Assembly (NCBI GenBank): GCA_016720465.1
Contig: JADKKO010000001.1
Span: forward strand, 62,001 to 126,000
Direction of reading: 5' to 3'
DNA from: Holophagaceae bacterium
Lineage (GTDB): Bacteria > Acidobacteriota > Holophagae > Holophagales > Holophagaceae
Length of the DNA: 64,000 nt
The notes under the pieces are model-generated. The model was given only the letters and a program-made list of their open reading frames with translations. It was not told where the DNA came from and made no database searches. Of this stretch, positions 1-7,966 are shown piece by piece. Position numbers and translations under genes: made by a program. Positions within the stretch are counted from its first letter, which is position 1. Each line of letters opens with the position of its first letter.

Positions 1-508
1 CCCGGTCCTCCACGATCTGGAACCGGGTTTGCGCCGATTTGAAAGCATCCCGGGCCAGGTCCCGTTTCATGACCGCGTCTTTGTAGGCTTCTCCGCCGAT
101 CAGTCCCTGATCAGCAAGCGCTTTCTGGGTGAGGAATTGGCGCTCGGCGTCCTTGAGGTTCAGTTGGGCTGTGCCCAGGCTGCTCTGGACTTCGGAAAGG
201 CTTTGGGCCTGGGTGACGTCTGGTTCCACTTCAGCCATCACCTGGTTCCGCTTCACCATGGCGCCCTCGCGGACTTTCAAGCCCACCACGCGGCCCGATA
301 CGGTGCTCTTCACGTCCACCTTGGTGTAGGGGTCCACGATGCCCACCTCGCGCACGCTCACCTGGAGATCTTCGGCCTGGACCTTGCCGATGCGGAACGG
401 CGTGTCTCCGGACTTCCCTCCTTTGTCTTTGCCGCCGCTCTTGGCGAAAAGAATGCCCCCCACGATCACCAAGGCAATGACACCGAATATCCACCACCGT
501 TTATTCAT
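1..508 (-). CDS. Efflux periplasmic adaptor (HlyD/AcrA-like), N-terminal part
   Basis: The first 169 residues of a membrane-fusion protein are visible; the frame stays open to the window edge, so the 3' end is missing. Such adaptors bridge an inner-membrane pump and an outer-membrane channel. ATG is at 506-508, with a purine-rich GGGGAAGG upstream. Residues 5-22 form one hydrophobic anchor, followed by a charged Lys/Gly linker. A barrel-sandwich (lipoyl-like) half domain follows with STVSGRVVGLKVREG near residue 60. A Gln/Ala/Leu-rich stretch then looks like the rising arm of the coiled-coil hairpin. The pump partner should lie to the left, outside the window. Whether it is an RND or an ABC (MacA-type) system cannot be decided from this part. 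Confidence 0.85.
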   Translation of the reverse strand, partial: MNKRWWIFGVIALVIVGGILFAKSGGKDKGGKSGDTPFRIGKVQAEDLQVSVREVGIVDPYTKVDVKSTVSGRVVGLKVREGAMVKRNQVMAEVEPDVTQAQSLSEVQSSLGTAQLNLKDAERQFLTQKALADQGLIGGEAYKDAVMKRDLARDAFKSAQTRFQIVEDR

Positions 509-631
509 GACCTTCCCCTTTGCCATGGAGGCTGAAAAAGAATCCGAGCCAGTCGGGCCTTGCATGGCTCTGGGTACGGGGGAAGGCCGCAGGCGTTTAA
601 AGCGGTTTTGGGGTCTGGTCAGGCGAGGCTT

Positions 632-1540
632 TCAAGCCCCTGCTTTTTCCGCGCACAGGGCTTCCTCGGCCTGGCGTTCGACCGTTCCTTCGAGGTGCCC
701 CGGGTATTCCGGCCCGGGGAGCCAACCCTGGCCTCTAAGCCAGGCTTCGAGGTGGGCGACGGGGTCTTTCCTGGACCAGGTCTCAAGCAGGCCCGGGTCC
801 ACGTAGCGCTGGTCGTCGTGTTCCGCATGGCCCTTCATGCGGAAGGTTTCGCATACCAGGAACACGGGGCCGCCGCCATCCAGGCAGATCTGCCGCGCCC
901 GCTTGGAGGATTCCAGCACCTCCAAGGAATTGTTTCCATCCACCACCATCGTGCTGGCGCCCTGGGACCGTTCGCGCATGTGCCCCTTCATCTGCTTGTC
1001 GGGGGACGTGGAATAGGCGAACCCGTTCAATTCGCCGACCACGATGAGGGGGAGTTTCTGGACCACGGCGAAATTCAGGCCTTCGGAAAAGGCGCCGGTG
1101 GAGGATCCGCCATCCCCGATCCAGGTCATGGCGACCCTGGGTTCCTGCTTCTGCTGAAAACTGAGCGCGACGCCCGCCATGACAGGAATGAGCGCGCCGA
1201 GCATGGAGGTCGGGGCGATGATGCCCCGGGCCACGCTGCCGAAATGATTGTTGTGCTCCCGGCCGCCGCTGGGTCCTACGGCCCGCCCCAGGTATTGAAG
1301 GAAAATCTCCTTGGGGGTCACACCGCGGGCCAGCATGGAACCCAGGTTCCGGATCATGGGGCCGATGACATCCTGCGGACCCAAGGCCAGCGCCGTGGCG
1401 CAGGCGGTGGCTTCCTGGCCCAGGCTGCGGTAGACGCTGCCCATGGTATGGCCCTGGCGGAAGAGCTTGACCAGCCGCTCTTCGACCAGCCGCGTGAGCA
1501 GCATCGTTTCGTACAGGTGCAAGGCCGTGGATCGGTCCAT
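632..1540 (-). CDS. Thiamine-diphosphate dehydrogenase E1 alpha-type subunit
   Basis: This 302-residue protein is of the pyruvate/2-oxoacid/acetoin dehydrogenase E1-alpha family. It has the ThDP motif: GDGGSSTGAFSEGLNF, then after about 25 residues ELNGFAYST, where most members have ENNGYAIST. The conserved second Asn is kept. The phosphorylation-loop region (HMRERSQGASTMVVDGNN) and the C-terminal RMKGHAEHDD segment are also recognisable. No E1-beta, E2 or E3 gene is adjacent, so the partner must be encoded elsewhere or the protein works differently; the substrate cannot be told. ATG at 1538-1540 lies 17 nt from the divergent GNAT gene. The gap between its stop and the adaptor gene (509-631) holds nothing I recognise. 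Confidence 0.8.
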   Translation of the reverse strand: MDRSTALHLYETMLLTRLVEERLVKLFRQGHTMGSVYRSLGQEATACATALALGPQDVIGPMIRNLGSMLARGVTPKEIFLQYLGRAVGPSGGREHNNHFGSVARGIIAPTSMLGALIPVMAGVALSFQQKQEPRVAMTWIGDGGSSTGAFSEGLNFAVVQKLPLIVVGELNGFAYSTSPDKQMKGHMRERSQGASTMVVDGNNSLEVLESSKRARQICLDGGGPVFLVCETFRMKGHAEHDDQRYVDPGLLETWSRKDPVAHLEAWLRGQGWLPGPEYPGHLEGTVERQAEEALCAEKAGA

Positions 1541-1557
1541 ATGGGTAGCATAGAACC

Positions 1558-2040
1558 ATGCTCAAGCTCCGGCCCGCCATCCCAGAAGATGCTCCCCTGA
1601 TCCTCCAGTACATCCGCGAGTTGGCGGAATACGAGCGGGATCCCCAAGCCGCCATTGCCACCGAAGCGGACATCCTGCGCCATGCCTTTTCAGACAATCC
1701 GCTCATCCATGTGGTGCTGGCCGAGTGGGAAGGCCAGCCCGCGGGTTTCGCGCTCTACTTTTTCAATTTCAGCACCTGGCAGGGGAAGCCGGGGCTGTAC
1801 CTGGAGGATCTTTTCGTCCGGCCGCCTTTCCGCGGCTTCGGCATCGGCAAGGCCCTGCTCAAGCATTTGGCGCGCATCGCCGTGGACCACGGCTGCACCC
1901 GCTACGTGTGGCAAGTCCTGGACTGGAATGAACCGAGCATCAGGTTCTATGAAGCCATGGGCGCCCGGCTGATGAAGGATTGGATCACCTGCCGGGTGGA
2001 TGGCGAAGCCTTGAGGCGGATGGCCGAAGGCGCCCCGTGA
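1558..2040 (+). CDS. GNAT-family N-acetyltransferase
   Basis: This 160-residue single-domain GNAT transfers an acetyl group from acetyl-CoA to an amine. The acetyl-CoA loop is seen as VRPPFRGFGIGKALLKHL (residues about 87-104). The preceding beta-4 strand LYLEDLF and the C-terminal NEPSIRFYEAMGA are typical of the spermidine/diamine acetyltransferase branch, so a polyamine or diamine substrate is possible but unproven. The gene is co-directional with the CCA-enzyme gene, and its TGA overlaps that gene's GTG start as GTGA, which implies coupled translation. Confidence 0.85.
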   Translation: MLKLRPAIPEDAPLILQYIRELAEYERDPQAAIATEADILRHAFSDNPLIHVVLAEWEGQPAGFALYFFNFSTWQGKPGLYLEDLFVRPPFRGFGIGKALLKHLARIAVDHGCTRYVWQVLDWNEPSIRFYEAMGARLMKDWITCRVDGEALRRMAEGAP

Positions 2041-3434
2041 AGGAAGGCCCGGGTCCCATCCGGCAGGCGCTCGCCCGCGTGTCCGAGGCTCTGGCGCCAG
2101 GGGCGCAAGTGGTGGTGGTGGGCGGCTGGGTCCGCGATCACTTGTTGGGGCGCGAGGCCGGGGATATGGATCTGGCCACGGCGCTGATGCCGGAAGACGT
2201 GATGCGGCGCGCCAGGGCGGCTGGGCTGAAAGCCTTGCCCACCGGGCTCCAGCACGGCACGGTGACGGTTCTAGCGGATGGCCATGGATTCGAGATCACG
2301 ACCTTTCGCGGCGATGGGGACTACCGCGACGGGCGCCACCCCGAATCCGTGCACCTGGGCGTGAGCCTCCAGGAGGACCTGGCCCGCCGCGATTTCACGA
2401 TCAATGCCATGGCGTTGCCCGTGGAATCCCTGGAGGGGGCTGAAGCAACCGAGCGGGTCATCGACCCCTTCGGCGGGAAAAGCGATCTCGAGGAACGCCT
2501 GATCAGGGCGGTGGGCGATCCATTGAAACGCTTCGCCGAGGATGGCCTCCGCCCCTTGCGGGCCTGCCGCTTCGCCTCGCAACTGGGTTTCGGGATCGAG
2601 AAAGCCACGCTGTCCGCGATTCCGAAGCGGTTGGATGTGTCAGCCAAAGTGTCCGTGGAGCGGGTTTTCGTGGAATGGACCAAACTGCTCTGCGGGCTTG
2701 AACCCAAGCGCGGGCTGCAACTCCTGGCCGATTCGGGGCTGTTGGACCTCTGGTTGCCCGAGTTGAGGCCCATGCTCGGCTGCGCCCAGAACCGCCACCA
2801 TCGATTTCCGGTCTGGGAACATACGCTGGAAACCGTCGCCTTCGCTCCTCCGGAACCTGCGTTGCGCTGGGCGGCGCTCCTGCACGATGTGGGCAAGCCG
2901 CCCACGCGGACCGAGGATGGCGGCAGCGGCGTGCACTTCTATGGCCACGAGGCGCTTTCGCTGGAAATCGCTTCCATCATTTTCGCGCGCTTGAAAGTCG
3001 GCCACGCCTTCACCCGGGAGGTCCTGGCCCTGGTGCGCCACCATGGAACCCACCCCACGGCCGAATGGAGCGATGCGGCCTGCCGACGCTTTCTCGGCAA
3101 GCTATCGGAAGATGGGCTGCCGTTGGAACAATGGGGCCGCTTTCGAATCGCCGACCAGTTGGCGAAGGGATTCGGCGAGGACCTCAACCGCCTTGAACAC
3201 CAAAAAGTGATGGAGCGCCTCGGGCGGCTCGCCGAGGCCAGGCCTCCCTTGAGCGCCTCCGCCTTGGCCTTGGACGGCAAGGCCCTCATGGCTCTTGCCG
3301 GGAGGCGCGGCGGACCCTGGGTGGGCCTGCTTCAAAAACACCTGCTGGAGGCGGTGATCGAGGATCCCGATCGGAACACGCCCGAGGAACTCCGGCGTCG
3401 CGCCCTGGCATGGCTGGCGGATTCTGGACGCTAG
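2037..3434 (+). CDS. cca: tRNA nucleotidyltransferase (CCA-adding type) with HD domain
   Basis: This 465-residue class II nucleotidyltransferase adds or repairs the 3' CCA of tRNA. The head domain has GGWVRDHLLGR and the metal-binding DMDLATA. The neck region has RDFTINAM and the template-like motif RPLRACRFASQL. A C-terminal HD phosphohydrolase-type domain (LLHDVGKP, then HEALS) begins near residue 285, as in E. coli-type Cca. I chose GTG at 2037 because it forms a GTGA overlap with the upstream GNAT stop and begins the family-typical N terminus; the in-frame ATG at 1980 lies deep in the GNAT gene. A poly(A) polymerase function is the main alternative, as the families cannot be separated reliably by eye. 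Confidence 0.88.
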   Translation: MKEGPGPIRQALARVSEALAPGAQVVVVGGWVRDHLLGREAGDMDLATALMPEDVMRRARAAGLKALPTGLQHGTVTVLADGHGFEITTFRGDGDYRDGRHPESVHLGVSLQEDLARRDFTINAMALPVESLEGAEATERVIDPFGGKSDLEERLIRAVGDPLKRFAEDGLRPLRACRFASQLGFGIEKATLSAIPKRLDVSAKVSVERVFVEWTKLLCGLEPKRGLQLLADSGLLDLWLPELRPMLGCAQNRHHRFPVWEHTLETVAFAPPEPALRWAALLHDVGKPPTRTEDGGSGVHFYGHEALSLEIASIIFARLKVGHAFTREVLALVRHHGTHPTAEWSDAACRRFLGKLSEDGLPLEQWGRFRIADQLAKGFGEDLNRLEHQKVMERLGRLAEARPPLSASALALDGKALMALAGRRGGPWVGLLQKHLLEAVIEDPDRNTPEELRRRALAWLADSGR

Positions 3435-3459
3435 CCGCTGTCGCGTCTTCCAGGCCAGC

Positions 3460-3903
3460 CTACTCGTTCTTCCGGGGCGCCAGGGTGCCGGGCAGCAGAT
3501 CCAGATGGGGCAGGGCGATCGTCGGATCCTCGGTAGCCTGGAGGGAAATCAAGCGCCATTGCCCTTTGTGCAGCAGGAAATCGAACACGAAGAACACAGC
3601 GCCCTGGTCGAAGCCGGCCATCATCCAGTGGCGTTGCCAAGTGGCGGCGAGGTAGGGGAGATTCACGGATTCCCAATGCCCTACGCTTCGGGGACCTGGG
3701 ATCAAGGCATCCAGCTTCGCCTTGAGTCTTCCATCCACATCCACCCAGATTCCATCCCGGGTCCACTCCTTGAGGGCCGTCTCCCAACTGCCTGTGCTCA
3801 GGGTCTTGAATCCTGTCTGGATTCTCTCCTGAGCGGGCTGGGCCGCAAGGGGCAGCGCAGCTGCCGCGAGGAGGGAAGCAAGGACGTGCGGGGGACGGAG
3901 CAT
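3460..3903 (-). CDS. Secreted protein of unknown function
   Basis: This is a 147-residue protein with a clear signal peptide: MLRPPHVLASLLAAAALPLAAQ, with probable cleavage after the AxA at about residue 21. The mature part is about 125 residues, mixed alpha/beta, with several Trp residues. The segment FDFLLHKGQWRLISLQATEDP resembles the end of an NTF2-like/SnoaL fold, but I cannot assign a family. The open frame extends upstream into ispF without an SD, so the ATG at 3901-3903 directly before the signal peptide is the best start. It is convergent with cca and lies 53 nt downstream of ispF. Confidence 0.7.
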   Translation of the reverse strand: MLRPPHVLASLLAAAALPLAAQPAQERIQTGFKTLSTGSWETALKEWTRDGIWVDVDGRLKAKLDALIPGPRSVGHWESVNLPYLAATWQRHWMMAGFDQGAVFFVFDFLLHKGQWRLISLQATEDPTIALPHLDLLPGTLAPRKNE

Positions 3904-3956
3904 GGGGACCTCTCCAAGAACTGTCGACAGCGCGCGGGAGGTTCCTGGGCCGAACC

Positions 3957-4445
3957 CTATCCCAAGCGTTGGAGGAGCGCCACGGCCTGGGCCGCCAGGC
4001 CTTCGCCGCGTCCGGTGAATCCCAGCCTTTCGGTGGTGGTGGCTTTCACGTTCAAGGCTTCGGCGCCGATGCCCAGGATGGGCGCGATCCGTTCCCGCAT
4101 GGCCTGGCGGTAGGGGCCGATTCTGGGCCTTTCGCCGATGAGGCAGACATCCGCGTTTTCCACCCGCCACCCGCGGTTCCGCAGCTCGTCCATGACGCGC
4201 TCCAGCAGTCGCGCAGAATCCGAATCCTTGAATGCCGCATCGGTATCCGGAAAGTGCTGGCCGATGTCCCCGAGTCCCGCGGCGCCCAACAGCGCATCCA
4301 TGAGCGCGTGGAGCATGACATCCGCATCGCTGTGCCCTTCGAGGCCGCGGTCGAAGGGCACCTGGATTCCCATGAGCATCAGGGGGCGCCCGGCTCCTGG
4401 ATCCGCGAAGCGATGGACATCGAATCCAGAACCGACCCTGATCAA
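3957..4445 (-). CDS. ispF: 2-C-methyl-D-erythritol 2,4-cyclodiphosphate synthase
   Basis: IspF catalyses the cyclisation step of the MEP isoprenoid pathway, converting CDP-ME 2-phosphate to ME-cPP with release of CMP. It is 162 residues, the usual length. The N-terminal GSGFDVHRF supplies the metal ligands Asp and His. GHSDADVMLHALMDALLGA supplies the third ligand His, and DIGQHFPDTD and the C-terminal KATTTERLGFTGRGEG are signature segments. Its ATG overlaps the stop of the histidine-kinase gene by 4 nt (4442-4445), so the two are translationally coupled although functionally unrelated. No ispD is adjacent. Confidence 0.96.
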   Translation of the reverse strand: MIRVGSGFDVHRFADPGAGRPLMLMGIQVPFDRGLEGHSDADVMLHALMDALLGAAGLGDIGQHFPDTDAAFKDSDSARLLERVMDELRNRGWRVENADVCLIGERPRIGPYRQAMRERIAPILGIGAEALNVKATTTERLGFTGRGEGLAAQAVALLQRLG

Positions 4446-6007
4446 ATGCTCCTCACGCTGCCGGGGCTCGGCGTGGGGGGATTGGTCCTGCGCAGGGAGC
4501 GGTTCTGGCCGGTGCTCGAAAGGCCGCCGGTGTTCTCCTTGGCGTTGACATGGTCGGGGATGGTCAGGATCACCACCGTCCCCTCGCCTTCCTCGCTTCT
4601 CACCTCGATGGACCCGCCGTGCTCTTCGATGATCTTCTTGACCGTGGCCATGCCGAGGCCCGTGCCCATCTTCTTCCCGTAGCTGAAGAACGGCTCGAAA
4701 ATCCTGCGCTGGATTTTGCGGGGGATGCCTTTGCCGTTGTCCGTCACGCGGATCTGCACGCCTCCGGTCACCCGCTCCCAGGTCAAGGACACCTTGCCCT
4801 CGCCGGCCTTCTCCGCCACCGCGTCCATGGCGTTGGCTAGCAGGTTCTCGATGACCCGCGCGAAGCGTGCTGGATCCAGGTTCGCGGCGCAGGGAGCTTC
4901 GTCGCAGGTCAGTTGCACACCCAGGTCCCCGGCGTGGGGCCGGATGGCGTCCACCATGTTGGTGAGGAAGGGCGTGAGGTCGACCTTCTGGCGCCGGGGT
5001 TCCCTGACCTTCGCATAGTCCAGCACATCCATGCTCATTTCGCCCAGGCGCTGGACCGCTTCGAGGATCTTGGACACATGGTGCTTGGATTTCTCGTCGG
5101 GGTTCAGGACCTCGAGCAGCTCCGCATGGCCCCGGACCACGAACAGGGCGTTCTTGAAATCATGCACGATGCTGCTGGCCACCTGGCCCACGGTGGCGAG
5201 CACCTGGTTGCGCAGGTTGTCCTCGGAAAGCCGCGCCCGTTCGATGGCGATGGCGCAGAGGGAGACGATGGCCTCGAAAATCGGCCGGTCCACGGGTTCT
5301 GTGATGATGCGCTTGGAGTCCAGGTAGGCCACGCCGATGCGCTTCCCCTTGAGGGTGAGGGGCAGGCAGAGAATGGTCTTGAGCTGCAGATCCAGGATCG
5401 ACTGCTGGCTCATGAGCTTTTCATTGTCCGAGACGTTGTGGATCCAGATGGGCTCGCCCCGCTCGAACACCGAATGCACGCTCGACATGGACAGTTGGAT
5501 GCTGCGCTCCAGCTCCTTGCCCAGGCCGCGCTGCACCTTGGCCTCGAGTTCGCCGCCCTCCAGCAGCATGATGAAGCCCCGGTCCGTGCCGGAAATCGAG
5601 AGCAGCCGCTCCAGGGACTGGTCCAGGATGTCGTCCAGCTCGGCGTCTTCGGCCAGCAGTTGCGCGGTCTGCAGGATGGCCTGCATGTTCACTTCGGTGG
5701 CGGCCTGGGTTTCGGATTTGAGGGTGATGAAGTAGGCGCCGTCCGCCAGCCGGACGGTGTCGCCGGCCTTCCAGGGGACGCGGGTGATGGGCTTGTCGTC
5801 CATGAAGCTGCCGTGCGAGGACTTCAGGTCCTCGATCCACCACTGGCCCTCTTCCATTTCGATGCGGAGATGGGCGCGGCTGATCATGCTGTCCGTGAGC
5901 ACGATGTCGCAGTGGTTCTGCCGCCCGAGTGTCACCGCCCGGTTCAGCAGCAGCGTCCGCTCGAACCCGTGGCGGTCCCTGAGAAGCATCTGGTGGCGCT
6001 GGGGCAA
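4442..6007 (-). CDS. FHA-GAF sensor histidine kinase
   Basis: This 521-residue cytoplasmic kinase has three modules. Residues about 8-95 are an FHA phosphothreonine-reading domain (VTLGRQNHCDIVLTDSMISR, SSHGSF). A GAF domain lies at about 120-265. A histidine kinase core follows with H-box IVHDFKNALF, N-box ENLLANAMDA, G1 DNGKGIP and G2 GTGLGMA. There is no transmembrane segment. The FHA input suggests a link to Ser/Thr-kinase signalling. The start is TTG at 6005-6007, because GGAG (minus strand, 6013-6016) sits 5 nt before it; the internal ATG at 5989 has no SD. No response regulator is adjacent. Confidence 0.9.
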   Translation of the reverse strand: MPQRHQMLLRDRHGFERTLLLNRAVTLGRQNHCDIVLTDSMISRAHLRIEMEEGQWWIEDLKSSHGSFMDDKPITRVPWKAGDTVRLADGAYFITLKSETQAATEVNMQAILQTAQLLAEDAELDDILDQSLERLLSISGTDRGFIMLLEGGELEAKVQRGLGKELERSIQLSMSSVHSVFERGEPIWIHNVSDNEKLMSQQSILDLQLKTILCLPLTLKGKRIGVAYLDSKRIITEPVDRPIFEAIVSLCAIAIERARLSEDNLRNQVLATVGQVASSIVHDFKNALFVVRGHAELLEVLNPDEKSKHHVSKILEAVQRLGEMSMDVLDYAKVREPRRQKVDLTPFLTNMVDAIRPHAGDLGVQLTCDEAPCAANLDPARFARVIENLLANAMDAVAEKAGEGKVSLTWERVTGGVQIRVTDNGKGIPRKIQRRIFEPFFSYGKKMGTGLGMATVKKIIEEHGGSIEVRSEEGEGTVVILTIPDHVNAKENTGGLSSTGQNRSLRRTNPPTPSPGSVRSI

Positions 6008-6127
6008 GTAAGCTCCGTGGACAAACCTTGTGAAGACAAAGGTATCCTTTCAGGAGCCCAGCACAAGCAAAGGCTTCGGCGGCGGATCATGTTGAAATGA
6101 ATCTTCCAAGCTTCTTCCAGGATTGAC

Positions 6128-7144
6128 GTGGATCATCAGCGACATCCCGATTTGGACGCTTTCCAACCCGAGGAAGGCGAATATTCCCTCAGGCCCAGGC
6201 GCCTGGGGGAATACATCGGCCAGGAAAAGATTAAGGCGAGGCTCGAAATCGCCCTCCAGGCGGCCCAGCTCCGCGGCGAAGTGCTGGATCACGTGCTGCT
6301 GTTCGGCCCGCCGGGGCTCGGCAAGACGACCCTCGCCCATGTGCTGGCCAACGAGATGAGCGTCTCCTGCAAAGTGATTCAGGCCCCGGCCCTGGAAAAA
6401 AAGGGCGACTTGGCCGCGATCCTGACGAACCTGGAGGAAGGCGAATTCCTGTTCATCGATGAGATCCACCGGCTGCCGGCGGCCATCGAGGAACTGCTGT
6501 ATTCGGCCATGGAGGACCGGAAGCTGGACATCCTCATCGGCCAGGGGCCTTCGGCGCAGACGCTGAAGGTGGATCTCCGCCCCTTCACGCTGGTGGGCGC
6601 GACCACGCGCGCCGGGCTCATCTCCAAGCCCCTCCACGACCGCTTCGGCATGGTGCACCGGCTGGACTACTACAGCCGGACGGAACTGACGGTCATCGCG
6701 GACCGCAGCGCGAAGGTCCTGAAGATCGAGCTGGCCGCCGAAGGCGGCGTGGCCATCGCCCGGCGTTCCAGAGGTACGCCGCGCATCTGCAACCGCCTGC
6801 TGCGCCGGTGCCGGGACTATGCCGAAGTGAAGGGGCAGGGCATCATTACCTCCGACATCGCGGATGCCTGCCTCAAGCTGCACGAAGTGGACGACCTGGG
6901 CCTGGACGGCCTGGACCGCGACTACCTCGAAGCCCTCTGCGGCAAGTTCAAGGGCGGTCCGGTGGGTGTGCGCACGTTGGCCGCCGCATTGGGTGAAGGC
7001 GATGGCGGCGCGTTGGAAGATCTGGTGGAGCCCTACCTCATGCAGATCGGCTTCCTAGACCGCACCCAGCAGGGCCGGCGGGCCACGGAGGCGGCCTACT
7101 CCTACCTGGGCATCAAACCCAGCCCGGGACCGCTGTTCGGATGA
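6128..7144 (+). CDS. ruvB: Holliday junction branch-migration ATPase RuvB
   Basis: RuvB is the hexameric AAA+ motor that, with RuvA, drives branch migration at Holliday junctions. It is 338 residues, full length. Walker A is GPPGLGKTTLAH (about residue 60), Walker B is FLFIDEIHRL, sensor 1 is VGATTRAG and the arginine finger region is RDRFGM-like. The C-terminal winged helix ends with RRATEAAYSYLG. The start is GTG at 6128, 120 nt from the divergent kinase start. ruvA and ruvC are not in the window. Confidence 0.97.
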   Translation: MDHQRHPDLDAFQPEEGEYSLRPRRLGEYIGQEKIKARLEIALQAAQLRGEVLDHVLLFGPPGLGKTTLAHVLANEMSVSCKVIQAPALEKKGDLAAILTNLEEGEFLFIDEIHRLPAAIEELLYSAMEDRKLDILIGQGPSAQTLKVDLRPFTLVGATTRAGLISKPLHDRFGMVHRLDYYSRTELTVIADRSAKVLKIELAAEGGVAIARRSRGTPRICNRLLRRCRDYAEVKGQGIITSDIADACLKLHEVDDLGLDGLDRDYLEALCGKFKGGPVGVRTLAAALGEGDGGALEDLVEPYLMQIGFLDRTQQGRRATEAAYSYLGIKPSPGPLFG

Positions 7145-7191
7145 GGGGCGCTTCTACCGAGTTCCGTTCAATCGAAAAGCAAAAAAAGGAC

Positions 7192-7352
7192 TCACCACCA
7201 AGGCACAAAGGGCACAAAGGGCACAAAGGGACTCGTCATGAGCGAGCTTCGCGGATGAAATTCAGGGCCCCGGCGGGCCCGCTTAGGTGAATCGCGCGCG
7301 GGCTGGCGTAATCAGCCAAGTGGAGCTTGCGCTGTGTGGTGTCTTGGCGGTG
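7192..7352. repeat. Inverted pair of short-repeat arms between convergent genes
   Basis: The ruvB-argR convergent gap holds three perfect copies of the 9-mer GGCACAAAG (7202-7228), preceded by TCACCACCAAG. About 110 bp on, 7333-7352 reads TGTGGTGTCTTGGCGGTGAA, an imperfect reverse complement of the left flank (about 13 of 16 positions match). The arms could pair as a stem and act as a two-way terminator for the facing genes. The rest of the 235-bp gap is GC-rich with no gene. Confidence 0.6.
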
Positions 7353-7379
7353 AATCTTCTTGTTGTATGGAACCTCGGA

Positions 7380-7808
7380 TTAACTTAGTGCCGAGGCCAC
7401 CGCCGCCTTGACGGACGAGAGAAACCGCTGGCCCTGCACGGCGATGAAGATGGTGTCGTCGCCGGCGATGGTGCCCGCCAGCCCCGGGATCTGCAGGGTG
7501 TCCAGCTTGATGGCCAGCGCGTTGGCGAAGCCCGGCTCCGTCCGCAGGACCAGCAGGTTCGGCGGCGCTTCGCTGATGATGAAGGTCGGCAGGGTCGCAT
7601 GGGCCGGTTCGACCCGGCGGTAGCGGCCTTCGACCTTCAGCACGTTCAGCTTCTTCAAGTGCCTGGACAGCGTGGGCTGGGTCAGGTCATGGCCCAGTTT
7701 CAGCAGCATGGCCCGGAGCGCGTCCTGGTCCGACAGGGCGTGCTTCTCGATGATGTGGAGGATGATTTCGTCCAGGGTCCGGCTCATGGCAGAAGTATGC
7801 AGCTTCAT
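7380..7808 (-). CDS. argR: Arginine repressor ArgR
   Basis: ArgR is a 142-residue hexameric repressor whose DNA binding is switched on by L-arginine. The N-terminal winged helix has LTQPTLSRHLKKLNVLKVEG, and the C-terminal domain has the trimerisation and arginine-binding segment GLAGTIAGDDTIFIAVQG. ATG at 7806-7808 is used here; a second ATG at 7785-7787 (MSRTLDE) would give 135 residues and neither has a good SD. It is divergent from argD and the rest of the arginine operon, the expected target. A TGAATATTCA palindrome just upstream of its start suggests autoregulation. Confidence 0.93.
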   Translation of the reverse strand: MKLHTSAMSRTLDEIILHIIEKHALSDQDALRAMLLKLGHDLTQPTLSRHLKKLNVLKVEGRYRRVEPAHATLPTFIISEAPPNLLVLRTEPGFANALAIKLDTLQIPGLAGTIAGDDTIFIAVQGQRFLSSVKAAVASALS

Positions 7809-7811
7809 ACG

Positions 7812-7821
7812 TGAATATTCA
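7812..7821. promoter_or_regulatory. ARG-box-like palindrome at the argR start
   Basis: TGAATATTCA is a perfect palindrome 3 nt upstream of the argR ATG. It matches the two half-sites (TGAAT and ATTCA) of the known ARG box but without the usual 4-nt AT spacer, so it may be only a partial site. Autoregulation of argR is inferred, not shown. Confidence 0.4.
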
Positions 7822-7918
7822 AGACGCCGGAGGCGGCCTGCAGGATTCGAGGTTGGCGGAAATATTGATGATCGCGCTGGAGATAAAATTTAGTGTTGAC
7901 CGGCGCATCATGAAAATG

Positions 7919-7935
7919 TGCATAATATGCATTCA
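7919..7935. promoter_or_regulatory. Candidate ArgR operator upstream of argD
   Basis: TGCATAATATGCATTCA lies 31 nt before the argD ATG. TGCATA-A-TATGCA is a perfect inverted repeat, and 7922-7935 matches the ARG-box core TGAAT-N4-ATTCA at 8 of 10 defined positions. The location, in an AT-rich patch between divergent argR and argD, fits an arginine operator over the argD promoter. Confidence 0.5.
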
Positions 7936-7966
7936 ATGACCGGAATGGTCCGGTTCATGCGGATCT

